5,451 nucleotides of DNA, from contig PLEA01000284.1 in assembly GCA_003136335.1 (NCBI GenBank), forward strand, positions 1 through 5,451, given 5' to 3'. The DNA comes from Acidobacteriaceae bacterium. Lineage in GTDB: Bacteria > Acidobacteriota > Terriglobia > Terriglobales > SbA1. The translations under genes and the position numbers were made by a program. Positions within the stretch are counted from its first letter, which is position 1, and each line of letters starts with the position of its first letter. The notes under the pieces are model-generated. The model made no database searches. It was not told the origin of the DNA and saw only the letters and a program-made list of their open reading frames with translations. Shown here one piece after another: positions 1-5,316 of this stretch.

Positions 1-732
1 CTGGCGCCCTATGCGGACGATCCCAACAACTCCGGCTTGCCGAGATACGACGCGGCGAAGTTGAATGAGATGACGAAGGACCGAGTGCTGGCGGGCTTCC
101 AGATTGGCTTTCACGCAATTGGAGACAAAGGCGTGCAGATGGCGCTCGACGCCTTTGCCGGTGCCGAGAAGGCGGCACTAGAGGCGCATGTAAGAGCTCC
201 CGATGGAGGCAACGAATTCCGTCTGCGCATCGAACATGCGCAGGTGACAACTCCGGCGCAGATTGCCCAGTTCAAAGCGCTGAAAGTGATTGCTTCGATG
301 CAGCCCAGTCATCTGCTGACGGATATGCGCCGGGCCCAAGATCGGCTGGGACCGAAGCGGGCGGCAACTTCCTATGCCTGGCTGGCCTTTCTGAATAAAG
401 GCGTGACGCTGGCTTTTGGCACGGATTATCCGGTGGAGCCAGTCACGCCATTCCGCGGGCTTTACGCGGCGGTCACGCGCCAGAGCGAGGATGGCAAGCA
501 GGAATATTTCCCAGCGCAGCGACTCACTTTGGATCAGGCGATTGCCGCCTACACCGCCGGCTCGGCGTTCGCTGAGTTTGCGGAGAAAGAAAAAGGCAGG
601 CTGGTGCCGGGAATGCTGGCGGATTTTGTGGTTCTCGACCGCGACGTGACAGCGGCTTCGCCAGAAAAGATACTGGCCACCAAGGTGCTACGCACGGTGG
701 TGGGCGCAAAGACTGTCTACGAGGCGAAGTAG
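1..732 (+). CDS. Amidohydrolase family 3 (YtcJ-like) metal-dependent hydrolase, C-terminal part
   Basis: The reading frame is open at base 1, so the true start lies upstream; 243 residues are visible and the protein ends at TAG 730-732. Family members are usually over 500 residues, so this is roughly the last 40-45 percent. Seen in the fragment: FHAIGD (His38, Asp42), the RIEHAQ motif with His79, and FGTDYPVEP with Asp142. These are the late metal-binding and catalytic segments of amidohydrolase_3 proteins. They are followed by the closing beta-sandwich wording KGRLVPGMLADFVVLDRD. Such enzymes hydrolyse C-N bonds of amides or formamides using bound metal; the actual substrate cannot be read from the sequence. 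Many acidobacterial and proteobacterial relatives are exported, but the N-terminus is outside the window, so location is unknown. No U-tract terminator follows; a hairpin at 777-809 is the nearest structure. The family call is secure and the substrate is open. Confidence 0.87.
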   Translation: MAPYADDPNNSGLPRYDAAKLNEMTKDRVLAGFQIGFHAIGDKGVQMALDAFAGAEKAALEAHVRAPDGGNEFRLRIEHAQVTTPAQIAQFKALKVIASMQPSHLLTDMRRAQDRLGPKRAATSYAWLAFLNKGVTLAFGTDYPVEPVTPFRGLYAAVTRQSEDGKQEYFPAQRLTLDQAIAAYTAGSAFAEFAEKEKGRLVPGMLADFVVLDRDVTAASPEKILATKVLRTVVGAKTVYEAK

Positions 733-776
733 GTCCAATTTCGTCTGAGAAATCCGCAGTCAATGTCCTAATTTCC

Positions 777-809
777 GACGCATGAAACGGTTTCACCGGT
801 TTATGCGTC
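777..809. repeat. Inverted repeat / hairpin between amidohydrolase and protease genes
   Basis: GACGCAT at 777-783 is the exact reverse complement of ATGCGTC at 803-809. With one bulged base (G784) the pairing continues as AAAC 785-788 with GTTT 799-802, giving about 11 base pairs around a 10-nt loop. A smaller palindrome, GAAAC-G-GTTTC (784-794), sits inside it. It lies 45 nt after the amidohydrolase stop and about 75 nt before the protease -10 box. There is no T-run on either side, so a classical intrinsic terminator is unlikely. It could be a rho-type or processing hairpin ending the first transcript, or a protein-binding site. Confidence 0.6.
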
Positions 810-847
810 TAATAGTGGAAACCCTCAACGGTGGTACCGCAATCTGC

Positions 848-865
848 ACTGTCACAACCGACAGT
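848..865. promoter_or_regulatory. Operator-like dyad ACTGTC-N6-GACAGT upstream of the protease gene
   Basis: A perfect 6-bp inverted repeat (848-853 and 860-865) with a 6-bp spacer forms an 18-bp dyad typical in size for a dimeric helix-turn-helix regulator. Its right half coincides with the expected -35 position, 17 bp before the TATACT box at 883-888, so a bound repressor would block RNA polymerase or an activator would sit in place of a weak -35. An 8-bp palindrome, TACCGGTA (865-872), abuts it. The dyad is seen directly; regulator binding is inference. Confidence 0.45.
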
Positions 866-888
866 ACCGGTATGTAAATGGGTATACT
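860..888 (+). promoter_or_regulatory. Candidate sigma-70-type promoter for the HtrA protease gene
   Basis: TATACT (883-888) matches the -10 consensus at five of six positions. The hexamer 17 bp upstream, GACAGT (860-865), is a poor -35, which suggests a promoter that depends on an activator or is weak and regulated. Transcription would start near 895, leaving a short leader of about 30 nt that carries the GGAGGGAAG ribosome-binding site (909-917). The surrounding AT-rich stretch contrasts with the GC-rich genes on both sides. Confidence 0.45.
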
Positions 889-924
889 ATAAGGGTTTAA
901 TCGGTTTCGGAGGGAAGTAGACAT

Positions 925-2517
925 ATGGATTCGGGCGCAATGTGGATGCGCATGAAGGCTCATCGCTGGGCCTACACGCTCAGTATTCTGGCAACGCTTT
1001 CGGTCGGCATTCTGATCGGGACGGTGGTTTCCTACGGGGTCAAAGGAAAAGAAGGGCAAGGGCAAAAGAGCGATGCAACTCCGCTCAGTCTGCCCTCACC
1101 GCAGCAGATTTCGAACACTTTTTCGCAGATCGCGAAGCAGTTAGAGCCGAGCGTGGTCAATATCAATACGGAATCGACTATCAAGAACACGCGTCGGCGC
1201 CGGGGACAGAATCCCGACGACGATGAGAGCGGCGACGGCGGTGGGATGGACGACTTTTTCAACCACTTCTTCGGTGGTCCGGGCGGCCAGGCTGGGCCCG
1301 GAGGCTCCAATGACGGTTCCATCCGCGAACGCTCCCTGGGTTCGGGGGTGATCGTTGACTCCAAGGGATACATCGTTACCAACCGGCACGTAGTCGAGAA
1401 GGCGGACCGCATTCGGGTCCGGTTCGAGGATGATCCCCCGGGCGTGCAGCATGACGCGAAAGTTATCGGCACCGATCAGGAGACGGATCTTGCTGTGATC
1501 AAGGTGAAGGTAGATCGCACGCTGCCAGCCGCCAAGTTGGGCAATTCTGACAGCATGCAAGTGGGTGATTGGGTACTGGCCGTCGGCAGCCCGTTTGGGT
1601 TGTCGGAGACGGTGACGGCGGGAATCGTTTCGGCTAAAGGGCGTGACATCGTTCCCGGACGACAGTTCCAAACTTTTATTCAAACTGATGCGGCCATCAA
1701 TCCGGGCAACTCGGGCGGGCCCCTGGTCAATATGAACGGGGAAGTGATCGGCATCAATACCGCGATTCTGAGCGAGACCATCGCCTATGCCGGTGTGGGT
1801 TTTGCGCTGCCGTCGAAAACTGTGGTCGATGTCTACAACCAGTTGACTGGGCCGGAGCACCGGGTAACTCGGGGCTCGATCGGCATCACGTTTGACGCGG
1901 TGGAAAACCCGGCCATCATGCGCGTGTATGGGGCGGGATCTGGGGTTACGGTATCAAGCGTGGTGGCAGGAAGCCCGGCCGACCAGGCTGGACTGAAGGT
2001 GGGAGACACCATCACTCTGATTGACGGCAAGAAGGTGGCAAAAGGCACCGAACTGGTGTCGGACATTGCTTCTCGTAAACCGGGCTCGAAGGTGACGCTG
2101 GGTTTCCTGCGCAACGGCAAAACGCAGGAAACAGCGGTGACCATTGCGGATCGCGCCAAGCTGTTCGCCGCCCGACTTGGGGATGAGCAGGAGAACGGCG
2201 ACGAGAGCACTCCCAAGCAAAGCAAATTCGGGGTGACGGTGCGCAAGGTGACGCCGGAAATGGCCGACCGGCTCGACATGCCAGCAGGCAAGGGCGTGAT
2301 CGTGCAGGACGTGAAGCTCGGTTCTTTTGCCGAAGACGTAAATCTAGGACGCGGCGACATCGTCCTGGAAGTCAACAAGCAGCCGGTCAACAGCGAGGAA
2401 GAATTCGCCCGGATCGAGTCGAGCCTGAAGAGCGGGCAGGATGTTGTATTCCTGGTGCGTTCGCGGGGTTCGTCGCGGCAGGATGGGACGGTCTTCCTGG
2501 CGGGTACACTTCCGTAA
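925..2517 (+). CDS. htrA: HtrA/DegP (Do) family periplasmic serine endoprotease with two PDZ domains
   Basis: A 530-residue protein that degrades or refolds misfolded envelope proteins, by family knowledge. ATG 925 is chosen because GGAGGGAAG ends 7 nt upstream. Residues 1-16 are basic, followed by one hydrophobic segment (about 17-38) that is either a membrane anchor or an uncleaved signal. A charged and glycine-rich loop (about 88-132: RRR, then DDDE, then GGPGG) lies within the N-terminal part of the protease domain, like the LA loop region of DegP. The trypsin-like triad is complete: His155 (VTNRHVV), Asp188 (ETDLAVIKV) and Ser263 (NPGNSGGPL). Asp-to-Ser spacing is 75 residues, as in DegP. 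The first PDZ covers about 315-410 and the second about 433-525. I see no cysteine. Length and domain order fit the DegP/DegQ/MucD group rather than one-PDZ DegS. A terminator follows at 2578-2602, so it is probably monocistronic. Confidence 0.95.
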   Translation: MDSGAMWMRMKAHRWAYTLSILATLSVGILIGTVVSYGVKGKEGQGQKSDATPLSLPSPQQISNTFSQIAKQLEPSVVNINTESTIKNTRRRRGQNPDDDESGDGGGMDDFFNHFFGGPGGQAGPGGSNDGSIRERSLGSGVIVDSKGYIVTNRHVVEKADRIRVRFEDDPPGVQHDAKVIGTDQETDLAVIKVKVDRTLPAAKLGNSDSMQVGDWVLAVGSPFGLSETVTAGIVSAKGRDIVPGRQFQTFIQTDAAINPGNSGGPLVNMNGEVIGINTAILSETIAYAGVGFALPSKTVVDVYNQLTGPEHRVTRGSIGITFDAVENPAIMRVYGAGSGVTVSSVVAGSPADQAGLKVGDTITLIDGKKVAKGTELVSDIASRKPGSKVTLGFLRNGKTQETAVTIADRAKLFAARLGDEQENGDESTPKQSKFGVTVRKVTPEMADRLDMPAGKGVIVQDVKLGSFAEDVNLGRGDIVLEVNKQPVNSEEEFARIESSLKSGQDVVFLVRSRGSSRQDGTVFLAGTLP

Positions 2518-2577
2518 CTTAGAAAGCTCAACTTGGAACTGGCACTGTAGCCTCTGATCGAGGATGATTACAGGGTC

Positions 2578-2602
2578 AGCCTCCGGTTGGGCTTTTCTTT
2601 TT
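2578..2602 (+). terminator. Intrinsic terminator after the protease gene
   Basis: AGCC (2578-2581) pairs with GGCT (2590-2593), with one further T-G wobble inside, and is followed at once by a T-rich run, TTTTCTTTTT (2593-2602). The stem is short, but its position 60 nt after the protease stop and the run of T make it a credible plus-strand terminator. It falls inside the longest possible reading frame of the next gene (ATG 2564), which argues that this gene really starts further downstream. Confidence 0.6.
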
Positions 2603-2623
2603 GTGGAAGCTAGTAAAGTCTTT

Positions 2624-2630
2624 GAGGTGA
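2624..2630 (+). promoter_or_regulatory. Strong Shine-Dalgarno that decides the start at GTG 2639
   Basis: GAGGTGA is an exact complement of the usual 16S rRNA 3' end. It ends 8 nt before the GTG at 2639, which is near-ideal spacing. ATG 2564 has only GAGG touching the codon with no spacer. ATG 2681 has GGGGAG 14 nt away, and TTG 2672 has it 5 nt away. The site therefore favours 2639. Confidence 0.65.
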
Positions 2631-2638
2631 GGTTCGTG

Positions 2639-3259
2639 GTGAGGTTTTGGACTGAAGTCCGGGGAGCGCGATTGGTTAGCATGTGTGCGCTCATCTTGAT
2701 TTGTGCATGCTCTGCGGCGACCGCGCGCCAGAGTGCGACTAGCGACACTACGGCCAAGAAGCCTTCGACCACAAAATCCACCGCGCAAACGCACACTGGA
2801 GCTGCACCGGCCTCTTCTACGTCGGCCGGCGCCAAGAAATCTAAGACACACACGGCGTCTGGGGGGAAACGCTCTTCCCGGAGAAGGTCCACGCGTGTGC
2901 GCGGCCAGCAAAAAATCGATTCCGAGAGAGCCCAAGCCATTCAGGAAGCGCTGATCCGCGCGCATTACCTGAATGGAGAAGCTACCGGCACTTGGAACCA
3001 AGCCAGCGAAGAGGCTATGCGGCGCTACCAGGCCGATCAGGGATGGCAGAGCAAGACGGTGCCCGACTCGCGAGCGCTGATCAAGCTGGGACTGGGCCCG
3101 AGCAAAGACCATCTTCTGAATCCTGAGAGCGCCATGACCACGGTACCCGACGCGCCACGGGCCGAGCCCATGCCCACGACTTCGCATAGTGCGGCGCCGA
3201 CAACGGATAACGCCCCGGCCCCCACTTCCAACCAGGGTGATTCTTCCCGTCCGCAGTAG
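2639..3259 (+). CDS. Exported peptidoglycan-binding-domain protein
   Basis: Starting at GTG 2639 the product has 206 residues. It begins with a basic stretch (MRFWTEVRGAR), a hydrophobic core (12-26) and an AxA cleavage site after Ala29 (ATA, then RQ), so it looks secreted. Residues 30-93 are a low-complexity Thr/Ser/Ala/Lys-rich linker ending in a strongly basic RRRSTRVRG patch. Residues about 94-155 resemble a peptidoglycan-binding_1 three-helix domain: a helix with AIQEALIRAHYLNG, then GTWNQASEEAMRRYQ and ALIKLGLGP. The tail (166-206) is Pro/Thr/Ala-rich and disordered. I recall similar proteins in Acidobacteriota but no assigned function. No catalytic domain is present, so it may anchor or sense cell wall. 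Two cysteines near the signal end (ICAC) leave a lipoprotein possible, but the lipobox is poor. A longer frame from ATG 2564 exists but would span the upstream terminator. Confidence 0.8.
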   Translation: MRFWTEVRGARLVSMCALILICACSAATARQSATSDTTAKKPSTTKSTAQTHTGAAPASSTSAGAKKSKTHTASGGKRSSRRRSTRVRGQQKIDSERAQAIQEALIRAHYLNGEATGTWNQASEEAMRRYQADQGWQSKTVPDSRALIKLGLGPSKDHLLNPESAMTTVPDAPRAEPMPTTSHSAAPTTDNAPAPTSNQGDSSRPQ

Positions 3260-3269
3260 AAAAATCAGC

Positions 3270-3381
3270 TCTTCGCAATTAGCACTTCGCAGTTAGCTTG
3301 GGCTGCGACTGCGCGAGGACCGACTCGAAACGCGCTTTGGCTAAATGCCAATTGCTAATTGTTAAACGCTAAATTCTAGTT
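3270..3381. repeat. Family of 14-bp units forming a large inverted repeat between convergent genes
   Basis: Reading the plus strand, GCTAAATGCCAATT, GCTAATTGTTAAAC and GCTAAATTCTAGTT start at 3340, 3354 and 3368, an exact 14-bp period. The opposite arm (3270-3297) carries two units in reverse orientation, GCTAACTGCGAAGT and GCTAATTGCGAAGA when read on the minus strand. The rough consensus is GCTAAnTGCnAAnT. The best-paired part is 3276-3297 against 3340-3361, with 19 of 22 positions complementary around a 42-nt loop. The last unit overlaps the TAG stop (3378-3376) of the minus-strand phosphatase gene. It lies between two genes that converge, so a two-way transcription end is plausible; a dispersed genomic repeat is equally possible. 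Confidence 0.7.
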
Positions 3382-4125
3382 CTTCCGGTAGCTCGTCAGC
3401 ACCGGGCGCGGGAAGCACGGCAGCGGCTGGTTGGTGAGGATGGCGCGGGGATTTCCCTCGACCAGGGCCTCGGCCATTTCTTCGCCGCAGATTTCGATGG
3501 CGGCGTCGCGTGCAGTGGAAAGAATCGGGACGCGTTTTTCCGTGTCATGCGCATCGGTGGAAAGCACGTGTGCGGCCTGGTGTTCGAGCAACCACAGGGC
3601 GGCGCGGCGGGCGCGTTCGCCCCAGAATCCAGTCAGCGCAGAGCCTGTCATCTGAATGACGCAGCCCTGCTCGGCCCACTCCGCCACACGCTGCAAGTTC
3701 TCGCGCAGAATCGGGTTGCGCTCGGGATGGGTGATAATCGCAGTGATTCCAATGTTGTTTAGCTTGAAAAAAGAATCCGTGGTCTGCTGCGGGACGCTGT
3801 AATTGCTGAACTCGACCAGCAGGTAGCGCGTGCCTTCGATGACGTAACGAGTGGGATTGGCCAGAGCGTCCTGAATGTTGTCGTAAGAAAGATGAAAGTC
3901 GCAGCCCAGGCTGAGTTTGGGCGTGTCGCCGATGAGTTTTTGCAGGTGGGCAACGAGCCCCTGCAGATATTTGCGATCGTAGTGGTAACGGTCGTTGGCG
4001 TGGGGCGTGGCGACCATGTGCGTGATGCCGTCGGCAGCCGCGGTTCGGCACATGGCGACCGAGACGTCCCAGGATTTAGGCCCGTCATCTACTTCGGGAA
4101 GGATGTGAGAGTGAATGTCGACCAC
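3376..4125 (-). CDS. CpsB/YwqE-like PHP-domain tyrosine-protein phosphatase
   Basis: This is a metal-dependent phosphatase of the PHP fold. Characterised relatives (CpsB, YwqE) remove phosphate from tyrosine kinases that control exopolysaccharide export. Visible metal-site motifs, numbered from GTG 4140, are DIHSH (His10, His12), the VDDG turn (Asp18-Asp19), TPH (His47), GCDFH (Asp81, where Gram-positive CpsB has Glu), THPERN (His138) and STDAHD (Asp196, His198). The MTGSALTGFWG segment is also typical. I chose GTG 4125 because relatives begin close to MVDIHSH, giving 249 residues; GTG 4140 adds five residues (254 in total). Neither start has a clear Shine-Dalgarno. No kinase, Wzx/Wzy or glycosyltransferase lies nearby, so its partner must be elsewhere. 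The family is clear; the protein-tyrosine substrate is inferred. Confidence 0.86.
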   Translation of the reverse strand: MVDIHSHILPEVDDGPKSWDVSVAMCRTAAADGITHMVATPHANDRYHYDRKYLQGLVAHLQKLIGDTPKLSLGCDFHLSYDNIQDALANPTRYVIEGTRYLLVEFSNYSVPQQTTDSFFKLNNIGITAIITHPERNPILRENLQRVAEWAEQGCVIQMTGSALTGFWGERARRAALWLLEHQAAHVLSTDAHDTEKRVPILSTARDAAIEICGEEMAEALVEGNPRAILTNQPLPCFPRPVLTSYRKN

Positions 4126-4207
4126 GATTAGAAAGCACACGCCGCAGGTTGCGTCTAGCTTGATTTAAGCAGATTCACGGGGAAAGAGAAAGCGGGTTGC
4201 GACGGTC

Positions 4208-4227
4208 TCTTGACGGCGGTTTCAAGA
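4208..4227 (-). terminator. Weak hairpin after the toxin gene, possible transcript end
   Basis: TCTTGA (4208-4213) and TCAAGA (4222-4227) are perfect 6-bp inverted arms around an 8-nt loop, beginning 10 nt after the toxin stop on the minus strand. No run of U follows, so it may stabilise the 3' end or terminate only partly. It could leave read-through into the phosphatase gene about 70-80 nt further on. Confidence 0.35.
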
Positions 4228-4237
4228 CATACTTCTC

Positions 4238-4630
4238 TCACCAGATTGTCGGAAGCGCACGCGCACTACGGATTTCCCGGTCGGCCGTGAGTAGGGAGAG
4301 GCCTTCGACGAGGGCGGTGGCTCCGATAATCCGATCCGCGGGATCTTTTGGATATGCCGCGGGAAGGGATAAGGACTGCACGCAAACACGACCGTTCATC
4401 GGAAGGACGACAAACTGACGCTCTACATCTGACAGGAACGATTCGAAGCTGATGTCGAGGCGAATACGTCCCTTGCTACAGAGCGTCGTCAACTCGAGTA
4501 AAGAGATGGCGGAGATAGCCAATCCCTCACCCTTCTGACGGGCTTCATCAATTGCCGCTTTCGCCTTGATCGAGATTCGGGTAGGGTCGAATGCGAGCCA
4601 GACGACGACATGCGTATCGGCCAGGATCAA
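4238..4630 (-). CDS. vapC: VapC-type PIN-domain toxin
   Basis: A 130-residue PIN-domain protein. Family members are Mg-dependent ribonucleases that cleave RNA and stop growth when freed from their antitoxin. The four usual acidic positions are visible: Asp5 (LADTH), Glu46 (ISLLELTTL), Asp99 in DPADR with Asp96 nearby, and Asp117 (LLTADREI). The opening LADTHVVVWL and the DPADRIIGATA segment recall the Sll0205-like PIN subgroup. The start is TTG 4630, whose last two bases are shared with the antitoxin's TGA stop in a TTGA overlap, so translation is probably coupled and the weak TTG keeps toxin below antitoxin. No in-frame ATG or GTG precedes the Asp5 motif inside this frame. It ends at TGA 4240-4238. 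Length is normal and nothing looks truncated, so the toxin is probably functional. Its RNA target is unknown. Confidence 0.9.
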   Translation of the reverse strand: MILADTHVVVWLAFDPTRISIKAKAAIDEARQKGEGLAISAISLLELTTLCSKGRIRLDISFESFLSDVERQFVVLPMNGRVCVQSLSLPAAYPKDPADRIIGATALVEGLSLLTADREIRSARALPTIW

Positions 4631-4860
4631 CTGAGGTTACCCCATTCTTTGCGACTCATTGCCGGAGAGACGACATCCCCAACAACAGTGCCCCTACCAG
4701 CCAAGAACCCATAGATGTCGTCAATTTCGTTGTCGACAGGGACGAGCTTGGCCACTGGCTTGCCTCGTTTGGTGATCACGACAGATTCGCGCTTCGACTG
4801 AACTTCATCCATGACCGCCAGACAATGGACTTTGAACGATCCCGCCGCCATCTTTTTCAT
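4627..4860 (-). CDS. Phd/YefM-family antitoxin
   Basis: A 77-residue antitoxin that neutralises the adjacent PIN toxin and, by family knowledge, represses its own promoter as a DNA-binding dimer. The N-terminal half has the Phd/YefM fold wording: AAGSFK, then VMDEVQSKRESVVITKRGKPVAKLVP. The C-terminal part (from about 48: DIYGFLAGRG onward) is the short toxin-wrapping tail. I chose ATG 4860 because the -10 box at 4894-4889 places the transcript start near 4882, excluding the in-frame ATGs at 4950 and 4890. AAAGGGA lies 10 nt upstream of 4860. ATG 4884 is the only close alternative and is unlikely, being at the transcript edge. The stop overlaps the toxin start by the TTGA arrangement. Confidence 0.9.
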   Translation of the reverse strand: MKKMAAGSFKVHCLAVMDEVQSKRESVVITKRGKPVAKLVPVDNEIDDIYGFLAGRGTVVGDVVSPAMSRKEWGNLS

Positions 4861-4881
4861 TGGGAAACAATCCCTTTCGAT

Positions 4882-4904
4882 CATGGTCATTATACCATAG
4901 TCAT
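4882..4904 (-). promoter_or_regulatory. Operator candidate: two direct repeats over the antitoxin -10 box
   Basis: On the plus strand CATGGTCAT (4882-4890) and CATAGTCAT (4896-4904) match at 8 of 9 positions and are 14 bp apart. Within them ATGGT (4883-4887) and ACCAT (4894-4898) form an inverted pair around the -10 box. Either arrangement would let antitoxin dimers cover the promoter, as Phd-type autoregulation requires. The repeats are seen; the binding is inference. Confidence 0.5.
4889..4897 (-). promoter_or_regulatory. Extended -10 promoter of the toxin-antitoxin operon
   Basis: On the minus strand the sequence is TGGTATAAT: a perfect TATAAT (4894-4889) preceded by TG one base away, the extended -10 form that can work without a good -35. 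The position 17 bp upstream (CTCTTG, 4917-4912) does not resemble TTGACA, which fits this. The inferred transcript start near 4882 gives a leader of about 22 nt to ATG 4860. Confidence 0.65.
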
Positions 4905-4950
4905 GAATAGGCAAGAGCGAGGTGGACGACAGAAATAGCACCGCGCACAT

Positions 4951-5316
4951 TTAGTCGGTCCCAATGACGTTCAGGGGTGCGGGGTATCGCTTCAACGCAG
5001 AGAAGTCTACCTTCCGGAAATCCAACTCAAACAGATCCCCATGATCGTCCGCATTGAGGGTAATGCTGACGAGCACTCCATCGCTGTCCAGATACTCACC
5101 CCTCAAGAGCTCTCTTCCAAAGAGTCGCGGATCGGGCTGAGTGAATCGGATTCTACCCAATCCCTCCGTTTGGCATATCCTCGAACTGAGCCTCGATTGG
5201 CATGGACACCGACCTGCCGCTGTGCACCCTAGAGAGCAATGAGACGATGAGGTCGCGCTCTTCCCGGCGTAATGGCGGAGTGCCGTCGGTTTATCGAAGC
5301 GCGATGAGCCCAACAT
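4951..5316 (-). pseudogene. Broken DUF6984-type gene with two reading-frame lesions
   Basis: The DUF6984-like sequence is split over two minus-strand frames. Bases 5290-5156 encode 45 residues including LRREERDLIVSLL and FEDMPNGGIG, then meet TAG at 5155-5153. The neighbouring frame takes up at once at 5154 with RIRF and runs 67 residues through EYLDSDGVLVSITLN, GDLFELDFRKVDFSALKRYP to TAA 4953-4951. Joined, they give about 112 residues, normal for the family as I remember it. One extra base near 5155 explains the break. The first part also lacks a start: its frame is closed by TAA 5293-5291 and has no ATG, GTG or TTG before the conserved EER motif. An ATG at 5316, touching the aminotransferase TGA, is in the second frame, so a missing base near 5290-5300 would restore a complete gene. 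The function of DUF6984 is not known to me. Two sequencing errors are the alternative. Confidence 0.72.

Noticed and set aside
1032..1860. Long minus-strand open frames opposite the protease gene
   Set aside because: They are antisense shadows of a GC-rich gene with no recognisable domain; the plus strand has a complete catalytic triad and PDZ domains.
3298..3339. Small RNA gene in the loop of the 14-bp repeat element
   Set aside because: There is no promoter or T-run terminator within the loop; the only structure is a 5-bp GCGCG/CGCGC pair.
3545..4088. Minus-strand open frames overlapping the phosphatase gene
   Set aside because: They are alternative frames of the PHP gene, rich in Arg, Pro and Ser with no motifs; the metal-binding motifs are all in the 4125-3376 frame.
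4158..4170. GCTT-N5-AAGC hairpin upstream of the phosphatase gene as a terminator or promoter element
   Set aside because: It has only four base pairs and no T-run. The nearby TTAAAT has no acceptable -35, so no promoter could be called for this gene.
4591..4938. 115-residue plus-strand open frame opposite the antitoxin
   Set aside because: It is the complement of the antitoxin gene and its promoter, with no independent start signal or family resemblance.
4627..4950. 107-residue version of the antitoxin starting at ATG 4950
   Set aside because: The extended -10 box and the operator repeats lie inside the extra 30 codons, whose product (MCAVLFLSSTSLLP) does not look like part of the Phd fold.
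4951..5316. An intact 121-residue hypothetical protein in a single frame
   Set aside because: Only the last 67 residues look like a real protein family. The first 54 are Cys/Ser/Arg-rich frame-shadow sequence, while the neighbouring frame encodes the matching family N-terminus.
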